The position numbers were made by a program, and so were the translations under genes. Positions 43,251-53,230 of a DNA stretch of 64,000 nucleotides are shown one piece after another. How positions within the stretch are numbered: position 1 is the first letter of the stretch; each line of letters opens with the position of its first letter. This DNA is from Eutreptiella sp. 'Long Island Sound 2002' (Eukaryota; Euglenozoa; Euglenophyceae; Eutreptiales; Eutreptiaceae). The notes beneath the pieces were generated by a model that made no database searches, was not told the origin of the DNA, and saw only the letters and a program-made list of their open reading frames with translations. Location: the NCBI GenBank assembly GCA_964036045.1, contig OZ038382.1:131440556-131504555 (forward strand), given 5' to 3'.

Positions 43251-43940
43251 AATGTAGGAGGTTGTAGGAACATACACATCATTGCGTGATCGAGCAAATT
43301 AGTCACATGCATCACGAGCACGGCGCCTCATTTAAGCCTACGCGAGTGCTGCATGCCTCGTTCGTTGTTCATACCTTCCATTTGCGTGTTGATATGCGCC
43401 GAAGAGAAGAGGAAGTGGCTCCAACCCCCACACAACACAGCAAGGACAACAATATTGCGGTGAGGAAACGAACAACACGAGCACAATGCGGGTGTGTGTA
43501 ATGAAAAGACTATACTTGAGCAGCGGGTTGTTTGTTTGACCCGCGCTGTTGTGCATTTTTTTGACTTGAACTCTAAATAGCATAACCTTTTTAATGCAAC
43601 TGACTAACAATTTTGCTTCAAGGCTTGTTTTAAACCGGTTCACACCTTTGTTTTGATGTGCCTTTCTACTTTTGTGGCCCTTGTGATGAGCCGCGGCTCA
43701 GTGGCGCTTGTCTGCGACTGTACGTTTTGAAAAAGATTCAATGATTTCTAACGTCTTTACGTCACATTTTAGCGATTTGATCCTCTAAATCGCTAGTCCT
43801 TTCGCTAAACTGCAGGATTCACACCCTGTCAGTTCCACTTTCTTTTTTTTCAGCTCCTGGAGGTTTGTGCCCTTCATTGGGGGTATTGCTCCGCCCTAAC
43901 CTTTGGCCAAGACGTTTACTAAAACGCTGTTTATACAGCG
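43251..43940. other. Unique DNA without a supportable gene
   Basis: Only short frames; T-rich patches near 43,840. Nothing recognised. Confidence 0.35.
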
Positions 43941-43954
43941 GAGGTCCTTCGCAT

Positions 43955-44030
43955 TAGAGTGATCAACCATACCCTAGTGGTCAACCATGTCTGCTCTAGG
44001 GAGGAGGTTCTGGGTTCCAACCGCACTACC
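43955..44030 (+). other. tRNA-like (SINE head-like) segment
   Basis: CCCTAGTGGTCAACC near 43,973 resembles a tRNA D-arm/A-box, and GGGTTCCAACC near 44,010 resembles the T-loop/B-box, at roughly tRNA spacing. The T-stem does not pair well and no clean acceptor stem is visible. This is either a decayed tRNA-derived SINE or coincidence. Confidence 0.25.
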
Positions 44031-44261
44031 CCCTAATTTTGCCGAAATGTTTTCGCCCAATTTTGGAAATATTTGAGGAATGCCCCTTAATGAGAACATC
44101 ATAAACGGTACATTACGCTGTTTTCCAAGGTACGGGCAGTGTAAAGTATTTCTACGAACTGGTGAGAGCGTCAATGGCTGGTTTGAGGTATTTTGTAAGG
44201 CAATTTCAAGGGATTTTGAGCCTTTTTCCTTTGTCCTACTAGCTTGATCAACTAGTACTCT

Positions 44262-45050
44262 AGGGGTAGGTACGAAAACGGCACTACGACGTCTTCTGTG
44301 GGGGACTGGATACAGCGCAAGCCCCCCCTCATTGTTTGGGAGGTATTAAACACTAACACTTAATGCTCATTGTTTGGGAGGTATTAAACACTAACACTTA
44401 ATGATTTTGATCACTCATTTGAAGCATGAAGGTAGATTTGTCAAAGTAACTAGGGTAATAACCGCAGCCCCCCAGGCAGTTCACCCCCACAACTCAAGTG
44501 AGCAAAGGTATCTTCCTTCATGGAGGTATTACCGAAATAAACCAGGCATTTCATGCCTTTTTCCTTAGAGGAGAAGCCCAGTGGTCTTTCACCTCGGGAT
44601 CTAGATATTGAAAGGGTTCATCTACTTGATGTGGTTCTACTTTATACCTGATTGTGAATTCAGTTGCTTGGCCAAGCCATATTCTGTGTCCGGCCCAAAC
44701 TACACGCCCCGGACTACTAACCTACTCCATTGCATTCGCACCGTGCACATGAAGTGCTTATTATTTTGTATTGGGCCAGACAGATGACAGCTTTCACATT
44801 ATAACCATTTGCATTTTTTGAAAAGGTTGATGCTTTGTATTTGAGCCTGGAATGTCCATCTGCAGCCCCTCTTTTCTACTTTTGCTTTGATTTGGAAGGA
44901 GACTTTCGTGACGTGATTTGACCTGGTATTTTGGTGCCCATGTATGCTCAACTAATTGGTGATCTATCATTTGCTTTGGAGGAAAGGGTTGTGGTTTGCT
45001 TCATCAAAAACAACCAAGAAAAGTATTGGGATAACCAGAATATCTTTCTG
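44262..45050 (+). repeat. Solo LTR related to the gypsy-type LTR at 58.46-59.22 kb
   Basis: Co-linear with 58,460-59,220 over its whole length. Shared blocks include GCAAGCCCCCCCT/ACAAGCCCCCCCT, GGTATCTTCCTTCATGGAGG, ATACCGAAATAAAC, TGAATTCAGTTGCTTGGCCA, GCACATGAAGTGCTT and TCTGCAGCCCCTCTTT. There is no adjacent gag or pol. Much more diverged than a recent pair. A perfect 38-bp tandem duplication (44,328-44,365 and 44,366-44,403) is private to this copy. Exact ends uncertain; no target duplication found. Confidence 0.85.
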
Positions 45051-45135
45051 GATGGCTACATGGGGGGCGTTGTTAAGGGCATGAAGTGAAGACCGTTGTG
45101 TAGGGTGTGAGGTACTTTGGTGTGAAGGGCCCTTG
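45050..45135 (+). repeat. RepE, copy 2
   Basis: Partner of 42,000-42,145 with an internal deletion of about 70 bp. It abuts the 3' end of the solo LTR. Confidence 0.7.
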
Positions 45136-45339
45136 CTTTCATCATCTCTCTTTTCTCCACAGGTCACAGGGAAGATGTTTGCGCTGCGCTGTTGTTCGTT
45201 GCTGGCACAAGTAGGGTTGTCTAACGTGTTAGGCTTGGTCTGCGCGGTGTTTTTACCATCCTTGGTGTTCCCTTTCCCTGTAGGCGAGAGTGAGCAAGTG
45301 CAAGCATACACCTAATGCACTCATTACATTCGGGTGGCC

Positions 45340-45895
45340 TCGCTCCCCTGTCGCCGTCCTATTGCCTGCCTGTCGCCACCTTGTTGCTTTTTCAGCACTT
45401 TTGGCCCACTGTCGCTCCCCTGTCGCTTCCCTGTGGTTTCCCTGTCGCTCCTCTGTCGCTCGCCCGTCGCTCTTATGTTGCTCCCTTGTTGCTTCCCTGT
45501 CGCTTTCTTGCCGCCCTCCTGTTGCAATCCTGTCTCCTGTCGCTCTCCTGTCGTTCCTTCCTGTCACTCTCCTGTTGCTATTTCCTGTTGCCTCCCTGCC
45601 GCCCTCTTGTTGCTTGCCTGTCGTCTTCCATTCCCTTCCCTGTCGCCTCCCTGTTGCGTCCTTGTCGCTTCCTTGTTGCCCAACATGGTACCCTGTCCCT
45701 TTGCTATCGCTTGCCTGTTGCTTGCCTGTCGATTTCCTGTTGCCTTCTTGTCGCCTCCTTGTCACCTCCATGTCGCCTCCCTGCAGCTTCCCTGTCGCCC
45801 AATGTGTTACTCTGTCCCTTCCCTGTTGCTTTGGCCTGCCTATGGACTGCCTGTCGCTTTCGTGTCGCCTGCATGTCGCCTTTTTGGGTCTTTCT
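45340..45895 (+). repeat. About 11-bp minisatellite (CCTGTCGCTTC type)
   Basis: About fifty degenerate units of CCTGTCGCTTC / CCTGTTGCCTC form a pyrimidine-rich strand. The period is near 11 bp, so all three frames on each strand look similar and stay open for 200 residues or more. The same motif appears in antisense at 52,625-52,705. Confidence 0.85.
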
Positions 45896-46184
45896 GGTCC
45901 GAGAAAAAAGCAGCCTTTTCGCTATCCTGATCTTTCCCTTTTGGCTTGCGTTTCACCATCTTGTGGCTCTCAAGCATCCCCATTATTGTCGTCCTACTCC
46001 TTGATTTCCCATTTATCTATGCAAATGGCATGATTTGGTTGTGAAAAGCAGTCAGAGGTGGAAGGCCATAAACACCTCAAATGGCTAGTTCCATAGTAAC
46101 AAAATTGTTCCTTATTCACTCCAAACTGTCTCCTTACGCCTTACCCGACCTCTCCAAGGGTGTGCAAAACAATGATGCAAATCG

Positions 46185-46320
46185 CAGAGCAGTTTGCAAT
46201 TGATTCGGCGGGTACCATCACCCGACCGACCCCAGATTGGGCCTCCAGGAGCAGTCGGCTATTAGCCTGGTGGCCGACCGATCGACCGACCCGCCGCGAA
46301 GGGTAGCTGCCGCTCCGAAA
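46185..46320. repeat. RepF, copy 1 with (CGAC)n
   Basis: The segment containing GCAGTTTGCAATTGATTCGG, then TACCATCAC, aligns with 52,715-52,760. It is followed by CGACCGACC-type tetranucleotide repeats, which appear as GGTCGGTCGG at 52,830-52,880. Both copies lie next to a CCTGTCGCTTC-family minisatellite. Confidence 0.6.
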
Positions 46321-47026
46321 CCTCAAATATGCCTGGGCAGTTTATGACAAATTTCAACAAATTAAGTTCTCTTGTGTTTTCAAGATTCTGTTTAAAGACG
46401 AGAACTTGTCCTGTTTGTGTCTGATTTGATCGTTAATTTCACGTGGATGCGATGTTTTGCAATGCAGCGAGTGTCGGTGCAAATTGTCAGTAACAGTGTG
46501 GTGTCTTTGTCTTGTATCCTTCACAAGCGCAACGGCACTATACGCCTTCTCAGACAGCATGGCTGCCTCCGACCGTGGCAATGCCTACAGTGCTCCTGAC
46601 CCTTCCTCCGAGTCACTGGAGAACACGACAAAGAGACTGCCTTCAGACCTGCGGGCTCGTGTAAGGCGGCTTGCTAACTACCCTCCACTTTTCCTGGAGT
46701 GGATTGAAATGGCAGATACCTTTGCAGCACTTGGCCAGCGTAGCCATGATGGAGGAAAAGAATAGCACAAAGAGGTGTTTTACCCTAGTGCAACGCACAG
46801 CGCACACACAGCACGGCACAGGCAGTGACACAAGCAACGACGTGTGAAGTTACTGCAGTCGCAGGCCTTCAACTGCCCATGGTTTCTGCAGGAGGGTGGC
46901 AGTATCTGGGAGCGGGATGAATTGTGTATAAGGTACATTATTGAGGAAGCCAAGATCAACGTGCTGATGCGCACCATGAATGGCTTCAAAAAGTATCACT
47001 AGCAGGCTATGAAAGAGGGCGCTAAG

Positions 47027-47467
47027 GTCTGCAGCTTGTGGGTGAGTTACGAGTGTTTAGGTGTTACGATTGTGCTTGTGGGTGCGTTACGAGTCTGCTT
47101 GTGTTACGAATGTGCTTGTGGGTGAGTTACGAGTGTGTTGGTGTTACAAACGTGCTTGTGGGTGAGTTACGAGTGTGCTTGTGTTTTGAATGTGCTTGCT
47201 GGTGAGTTACAAGTGTGTGGGTGTGACGAATGTGCTTGTAGGTGAGTTACGAGTGTGTTGGTACTGGGACTGTGCTTGTGGGTGAGTTACGAGTGTGTTG
47301 GTGTTACGAATGTGCTTGTGGGTGAGTTACGAGTCTGCTTGTGTTTCGAATGTGCTTGTGGGTGAGTTACTAGTGTGCTTGTGGGTGAGTTACAAGTGTG
47401 TAGGTTTTCTTCGACTGGTTTTCTTCGCTACACCGGTGGTGTGGTATCGTATCTCGTCTCTACACAG
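47027..47467 (+). other. Predicted GT-AG intron filled by splice-donor repeats
   Basis: Predicted from reading-frame evidence on both sides. The donor is AAG followed by GTCTGC, and alternative GTGAGT donors recur every 40 bp. The acceptor is TCTCTACACAG. Nearly the whole intron is the 40-bp minisatellite. Confidence 0.45.
47039..47400 (+). repeat. 40-bp minisatellite carrying GGTGAGT
   Basis: GGTGAGTTAC (one copy GGTGCGTTAC) starts at 47,041 and recurs exactly every 40 bp through 47,361, nine copies plus a partial. Each 40-bp unit is itself two related 20-mers. One is GTGGGTGAGTTACGAGTGTG. Confidence 0.95.
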
Positions 47468-47713
47468 GAGGTGGACGGAAAGGTGAGCACAAAGGTGTTC
47501 GAGCAGAGTCTGGGCATTTTGTTGAAGTGTGCCTCCACTGCCGTGGAAGCGTTGCAAACACTTGACGTGACGAATATGATCGAGCCCATTGCTATGGTGT
47601 TGAAGCACGCTCTCGAGAGTTACGTATGTCGTTCAGTGCGCGGGGAGGTGAAACCTTGGTGTGCAGATGAACGGTTTCTAAATGACGAACTGCCACACGG
47701 TGAACATGAATGA

Positions 47714-48120
47714 ATGAAACTGAATGACGGTGGGGTGTGGTGGGAATATCACTTCACTTTCACCTTTACCTCCCTGGCACCGCGTGTTTCAGGTACCCGC
47801 CCTTTGGGCTCAACACAAAGTGCCACTGCAACGCCCTCAACAATTTGCAGTTCACCGCGCTCTGCAACGCCGAGCCTGAGTCCCAAACCACCGTCGCCCG
47901 GTATGCACTGAATGCGTGTTGTTGTGTTGTAAAAGCAAGTGAAGCGAAACTGCGATCACGAGATGCCTTTTTGTCGTCTTTCCCCGGCTGACCATGTATG
48001 ATGTTTGGCAATGACTGAGCAGGAGATATGCGTGTGTTATGCAGGGTAGACAGCGATAAGTGATGTTTATTACTTTGGCTGGACTCTGAAGATGATGCCT
48101 CCAGTTTTTGCATCTGATGT
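47714..48120 (+). other. Possible further exon and spacer
   Basis: After an acceptor-like CGCGTGTTTCAG (ending 47,792), a frame reads YPPFGLNTKCHCNALNNL and on to TTVAR at a GTATGC donor-like site near 47,899. It may belong to the preceding gene-like segment, but the phase does not match the simplest splice. The rest (47,900-48,120) shows nothing. Confidence 0.25.
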
Positions 48121-48153
48121 TTGAGACCTGCTCATCCGTGCCAAACCGCACCC

Positions 48154-49017
48154 ATGCCAACCCTCATCGACCGAGGAGCATGTTCAGTTCCCTGCCTGCT
48201 CTCCACAGGGAAACAAATTCTGGCGATCGACGGCACTGTTCAGCCACTGATGCAGAAGTATAATTCTGCTGGTCACAGCTACATCTGCACGCCCAGCTAT
48301 GTGCAGCAAGCCACTGGGACAGTGTCGTTCCGTTTTCGATGCTGCTAGCCCACCATCGTGCAGTTTGGGTTTGAGGTTTCCACGGATGGCGGCGCGGGTT
48401 AATATCTGCAGGTTGACAACACGGCGGCGTGGCCCTGGGACGTGCCAGTGCGGGCGGCCCGCGCAGCCAGTGGTGCCGCTGACACAGTATCGTTTGACTG
48501 GTTCAAGCCCACCAAAGTGTGGGAAGTTGGGCCGGGGGTGCGTCAATTGGAGGTCTTGGCCATGCACTCTGGCACCAAGCTGGCCGGGGTGTGCATTGCA
48601 GCTGGAGCCGCTGTCTGGTGCTGCGGTGAGGAGGGGCCTCATTGGATGGAAGTACCCGATACACCAAGCCCTCCAGTAGCCAATGTGCAGGGGCATGCTG
48701 ATCCCAGTCCGGCTGCTGTGCCGAAACCTCAGCCCCCCGTAGAAGACAGTCCGGAAATCTGGATCTCCGTCGCAGTGCGGCAACCACGGGTTGGCCTGAT
48801 TTACGGACCGTCCGTTGAGCTGGTCGAAAAGGACGAGGTGTTCAAGACGCTGTGGAGCAGGTTACGGGTCAGGAAAGATGTTCAGGCGGTGATAGTCAGA
48901 AGTGGGAATGTGGAGCCTGTTGCCAAGATCACGCAGAACCGTGTGCAACCAGGCATGAGCGCACTGATCCCAAAGCTGGTGCCCCTGAATGCCTCAGTTG
49001 CTGCCATGGCGTCGTAG
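48154..49017 (+). pseudogene. Gene-like segment of unknown function, beta-rich
   Basis: A single frame from ATG 48,154 to TAG 49,015 reads as protein apart from a TAG (48,346) and a TAA (48,400). Stretches include QPLMQKYNSAGHSYICTPSY, TIVQFGFEVSTDGGAG, YLQVDNTAAWPWDVP, VSFDWFKPTKVWEVGPG and QLEVLAMHSGTKLAGVCIAA, alternating as in a beta-sandwich. A Pro-rich linker (PAAVPKPQPPVEDSPE) and a second block follow (VGLIYGPSVELVEKDEVFKT, then QAVIVRSGNVEPVAKI). CTCTCCACAG at 48,199-48,208 could be a splice acceptor, in which case the coding part starts at 48,209. No catalytic motif or named family. In-frame stops suggest a decayed gene or unrecognised short introns. Confidence 0.45.
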
Positions 49018-49690
49018 TATGCCTGTGATAAGGTTGTTTTCCAAATAGAGCCCCCCCCCCCCAGCCGTACGAGTGCCAGTTCTGCAATCCGAACCTCTGC
49101 GGACCGGCAAGATGCAGCCTCCTGGGTGCCGCACCGCAACTTCAGTACCAGTGGGTCCCATCAGGCCCTGCTGGAGTTCGAGCCCAAGCGCAAGGCGGCA
49201 CCCCAGCCCGGGAATGCGAAGCAACCAAGGCGGCAGTAGGACTCTGCTCCTCAATGGCACCTGTGTTGGGTAGCACAGCGTCATCGGCTGGTTGCTTACC
49301 CAGAACTTCAACATGGGGTGTTCGGTGGCTGGAGTTTGGTTCCTTGATTGCCCCTGGAGTACTCCAAGATGGAGGATGATTGGCCCCCGGTTGTGGCTAC
49401 AATTGCCCCGCCTGGGATTTGTGACGCCCTGTGCTCAATCACATGGGGCTGTACTTGGACTGCAAGCCTCTGAGCTCTATTGCACAGGGCTGTGGTCCGT
49501 GTGTGTGTCGGGGGGAGGAGGATTGTGTGGTGAGTGCCTGGTGAGTCCCATGATGCGATCAACTGATGTCACACCTATGCCCTGCATCGTACATACACCC
49601 CTCCTGTCCGGTGAAACGTCACATGGCACGTCATGATGCACTAATGCACAACGGGGAGGTTCAGCTGGTTCTGTACAGCCACCGTACAAC
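49018..49690 (+). other. Continuation with Cys-rich, protein-like fragments
   Basis: In the same frame after the TAG, fragments such as PYECQFCNPNLCGPARC and LYLDCKPLSSIAQGCGPCVC appear between further stops. A 12-C run lies at 49,052-49,063. This may be the decayed 3' part of the preceding segment. No assignment. Confidence 0.25.
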
Positions 49691-49709
49691 CGTCACAGGG
49701 AGGTGTGGT

Positions 49710-49960
49710 CGTGGGTATAAAACCACCCCCAAATGGGGGATAAAACCACCCCCAACCCCCTTTTTGGCCATTTTTGACCCCTGGGGTGGTTTTATGCCAC
49801 CTGCGGGTGGTTTTATCCCCCCTTTTGCAGCGGTGGGTTTATCCCCCCATAGGGGTGGTTTTATCCCCCGATTTGGTCATTGGGGGGGTTTTATCACTCC
49901 TTTGGGGTGGTTTTATCCGCCATTTCTGGTGATTTTATCCCCTTATTGGCCAGGGGGGGG
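49710..49960. repeat. Hairpin-forming GGTGGTTTTATCCCC array, copy 1
   Basis: About nine units of about 25-30 bp built on GGGGTGGTTTTATCCCCC, each with a G-run and a C-run that can pair across TGGTTTTAT. The first two units are inverted (ATAAAACCACCCCC), so the array also folds on itself. Confidence 0.85.
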
Positions 49961-50009
49961 GGGTTGGCCGATCTCAATGTGAACCAGGAAACTCAGTCCT
50001 GGAAGACAG

Positions 50010-50085
50010 ACAGACGCACAGTGCACTCTTCAGCCTGCTTTGGTTTAGATTGTTTTGCTTTGCTTTGCTGTGTTGCGCCTTACCC
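50010..50085 (+). repeat. RepG, copy 1
   Basis: GCACAGTGCACTCTTCAG followed by TTTGGTTTAGATTGTTTTGC and TTTGCTGTGTTG. It matches 51,433-51,500. Confidence 0.85.
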
Positions 50086-51430
50086 CCCCCCCCCCCCGTG
50101 CCTAGGAACCGCCTTGTGCAAGAACCGCCCCCTGGTTCCGCAGTCGAATGCTCACACAACTTTTTTTACCAGTGGATATTGGGTTTTCCATGGTTGTGGT
50201 GGATGTAGGACGGCTATTCAGGTGTGCAGGACATCATTTCATGTGTGTTGCTACGGGTCCCCCCTATCAGTCACTGACAGGCGCACATACCCCTTAAATC
50301 CCTCCCCCCTGCTCTCGACCCCTTCCCCGAAGCAACCAGCCCAAACCAGAAACAAACAAAAGTCAGTTAAACACAGGGGGCCACTGACAGCACCGCTTTG
50401 CAATTTTATTTTTTTATTTTTGGCGAACCATCCTTTCTTAGTTAAACAGGTGCTGTTTGATGGCTGGGTGCCCGGGCAGGCAGGTTTCACCTTCTTGCCC
50501 TACTGGGGGGAGAGGAGAGGACGCCCAGGCACTCAAGGGGTCCGAGAGAGCAGGGTGGGATATGAATAATATAAACCTGTAAGTTCCTCTCCTGCCCTCC
50601 CGCCTGGGCCACCCCCGCCTTCTTGCCCCCTGCCCTCGGGTTCCACACATTTTTGGACTTCAACAGGTCAGGGATGTTGCAGACATGAAATTTTTCTGTG
50701 CCGTGTCTGTGTTACTTGTGTTACTGAAAGTCATCTGAACGAAGCCTGGCCCCAAGGGCAGCAGAGACAGGAATTCAGGATGGTTCATCACAGGAAGAAG
50801 AGTTTCACGTCTCAGCCAGTTGTACAGTAGATCATCCCATGCACGTTGGAAGGCACACTACAGCCTAGTCAACTGAGATTCACTCCTTTGGTGCTCATTT
50901 GTCAACGCACCCCGTTCTGCACCCTGCTTTACTTCCAGAGAATGTGTCATGAGTCAGGGATCAAGGATGAGGGAATCAGGGATCATCTAGGTGCCAGGGA
51001 GGGATTTTTGTTTGTGTCGCTGGTTGGCAAAGCATCTGTATTATTATTCCGCAAGTTGTTCACACGTCCTACTCAAGCACAAAGGAAGAAGTCCTGGTGA
51101 CCACACACAACGAGCACAGTGGAAGACACATGAAAGACTTGTATGGAGTTGGGGGGGAGGCGGGGGGGGGGGGGGGGCTAATGCAGAGGGCTTGCCCTGG
51201 AGTGGGCTACTGCACAGGAGGCCTGAATCTTCGTCCGATACCAATTCATTGATGGAATAAGCATCGGCTTAGGGCCTGCAGGCTTTCAGTGCCCTGAGGC
51301 AAAGTTGTGGAATTGTTGCTGCTCAGTCAGAACCTGGTATGACAGGGATGACCCGGCTCTAGGAGGTTTTTGTTATGGAGGGGTTTGTAAGTGTGTGGAT
51401 ATCATGCTATCAAGCCATATAAGTATCGTT
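50086..51430. other. Unique DNA between the two hairpin arrays
   Basis: Several short frames but no recognised product. Long C and G runs lie near 50,083-50,097 and 51,150-51,177. Nothing else supportable. Confidence 0.35.
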
Positions 51431-51432
51431 TC

Positions 51433-51500
51433 GCACAGTGCACTCTTCAGATTTCTTTGGTTTAGATTGTTTTGCTTTGTTTTGCCGTGTTGTGTCATTT
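51433..51500 (+). repeat. RepG, copy 2
   Basis: Partner of 50,010-50,085; here it precedes the hairpin array rather than following it. Confidence 0.85.
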
Positions 51501-51504
51501 TATG

Positions 51505-51735
51505 CTTTGGTGGCATAAAACCACCCTGGGGTGGTTTTATCCCCCCGAAGGGGGTGGTTTTAACAAGGGGGGGTGGTTTTATCCCCCATAAGGGGTGGTT
51601 ATATCCCCCCAAAGGGGTGGTTTTATCCCCCAAAAGGGGTGTTTTTATCCCCCATAAAAGTGGGCATACAACCACCCGGGGTGGTTTTAAGGGTGGTTTT
51701 ATCCCCCATTTGGGGGTGGTTTTACGCCCGGGACC
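51505..51735. repeat. Hairpin-forming GGTGGTTTTATCCCC array, copy 2
   Basis: Eight to nine units of the same family, including near-perfect palindromes of the ACCACCCCGGGGTGGT type (51,521-51,536 and 51,674-51,688). Some units vary by one or two bases. Confidence 0.85.
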
Positions 51736-52620
51736 ACAGGGAGGTGCGGCCTAATTTTGTTGTTTGCGGCCTGACAAGGCAAAAGGCACTCAGACATTTG
51801 TGTTGCCTTGTTTGTCTGCTCTACATGCACATGTGTGTGGGGTGTTGGTCTGTGTGTGCAGGCACTGGGCAGGCAGATGATCGGGGAAACGCTCCATTCG
51901 CTGAACTGGACGCACCTGAGGACAATTCAAGTTGTTTCCTGCCACCGGGGGGTTTGGTTAATTGACAGTGCTTCCCGTACCTGAACGGCACACTTCTGAC
52001 TTCAGACTGAAAGGCGCCAAGGGTCGTCCACCGTGAAAGCTCCCAAAGATTTCTGTGTCCTTTGTAATGTTGCGGCCCCTGTTGTGATTACGCTTCTCAA
52101 TGTGTGCGCGCGTTTGTCCACATGCCACCATGGAGTGGGTGTGTATTCTTTATCCAAGCAGATCTCTGCTTTCGCTGATCTGCGGTCACGTGGCATGCAG
52201 GTTTTGCTCCTGATGCGGATTTATAACATTTTGAGAAACATCATGTTAAGCCTTTTGTTCGTGGTCTGGTTCTTGACGTAAGCAATGAACACTTCCCCTG
52301 TTGCTGCCAGCAATCGTGAAACCGCTTGCAGCAGTGGATGTTGCCTCGTGTCCGTATGCGTTTGCCGCCCTTTAATGCATCATGCACAAGCACGAGTGAT
52401 CAGCCTGCCTATACACTTAACCAAAATGCACAGCCGTGCACGGGCCCAAGCAACAAACCAACTCTACCAAGAGGATTCCCTGCTGGGCTTACCTACCTTA
52501 CTCAACATGCATACTGTGTTAATGCCGTGAAACACGAGTGCAAGAACCACCCTAAGTGTTCAAACTACCCTATGGCAATTTAACACGACCCTAAACAATA
52601 GATTGCGGCTGTGCGACGCA
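51736..52620. other. Unique DNA without a supportable gene
   Basis: Short overlapping frames on the plus strand at 52,033-52,583 are not protein-like enough to call. Nothing else seen. Confidence 0.35.
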
Positions 52621-52624
52621 GATG

Positions 52625-52705
52625 TTGGTGAAATGCGGCAGGGAGCAACAGGAAGGCGACAGGGTGGCGGCAGGAAGACGACAGGAAAGCGGCAGGGAAG
52701 CGGCA
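52625..52705 (-). repeat. Short antisense block of the 11-bp minisatellite
   Basis: GCGGCAGGGAGCAACAGGAA and GAAGACGACAGGAAAGCGG are the reverse complement of the CCTGTCGCTTC family at 45,340-45,895. Confidence 0.75.
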
Positions 52706-52714
52706 TTGAACTGG

Positions 52715-52890
52715 GCGGTTTGCAATTAATTCGGCAGTTACCATCACTTCCGCCAGCCACCATTTGGGTCCGCCGGTCGGGTTAGGCCAAAACTATCCCG
52801 AGTGAATTTCAGACCGCCCCAGAGGGCTGCGTCGGTCGGGCGAGCCGTTTGGGTGGGTCGGTTGGTCGGTCGGTCCGGTACCACACAAAA
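52715..52890. repeat. RepF, copy 2 with (GGTC)n
   Basis: GCGGTTTGCAATTAATTCGG, then TTACCATCAC, matches 46,185 on. The tetranucleotide tract GGTCGGTTGGTCGGTCGGTC follows at 52,856 on. Confidence 0.6.
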
Positions 52891-53064
52891 GGTTCAATAT
52901 GCGATATGACTTTGAAACATTCAATAATGTTGCACATCAAACCCCACTGCTTCGAACGGAAAATAATACTAGTATTTTCATCTCTAGAAATACGTCATGT
53001 TCGGCATCAGAGAAGCTACAATACTTCCATGTTGAGCACTTTGTATAGATGGTTTTTTGACAAT

Positions 53065-53230
53065 ACCCGAGCCCCCCCAAAAAAGAAAGGAAAGGATGTT
53101 TGGATTTCAGATATTGTCGCTCCATAAACGGTATTGAAACGGTTCTATCCCAGCCCGCCAAAAACGAAGGAAAAAGATGTTTGGGTTCCCGTTGTTCTCG
53201 CGCCATATACGGTATTGAAATTGTTCTACT
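53065..53230 (+). repeat. About 85-bp tandem pair
   Basis: Two diverged copies (53,065-53,147 and 53,150-53,230) share GATGTTTGG, CATA.ACGGTATTGAAA and GTTCTA. Confidence 0.7.

Larger units (their letters stand above)
46559..47713 (+). pseudogene. Gene-like segment of unknown function with a plausible intron
   Basis: One plus-strand frame (ATG at 46,559) holds several non-repetitive, protein-like stretches. They are LPSDLRARVRRLANYPPLFL, then AFNCPWFLQEGGSIWERDEL and IEEAKINVLMRTMNGFKKYH (46,859-46,999), and, after an intron-like gap, KVFEQSLGILLKCASTAVEA and DVTNMIEPIAMVLKHALESY (to 47,623). A GT at 47,027 following AAG and an AG at 47,466-47,467 after a pyrimidine-rich CTCGTCTCTACACAG would splice in phase 0. 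A second donor-like TAC-GTATGT lies at 47,621-47,629. Two in-frame TAG codons (46,763 and 47,000) argue for a pseudogene, more introns or an error. I do not recognise the family; no membrane span or catalytic motif is seen. Confidence 0.45.

Noticed and set aside
45290-46033. ORFs of about 200-250 codons on the plus strand and 172 on the minus strand
   Set aside because: Artefacts of an 11-bp pyrimidine-rich minisatellite; all three frames give related Leu/Pro/Ser/Cys-rich peptides.
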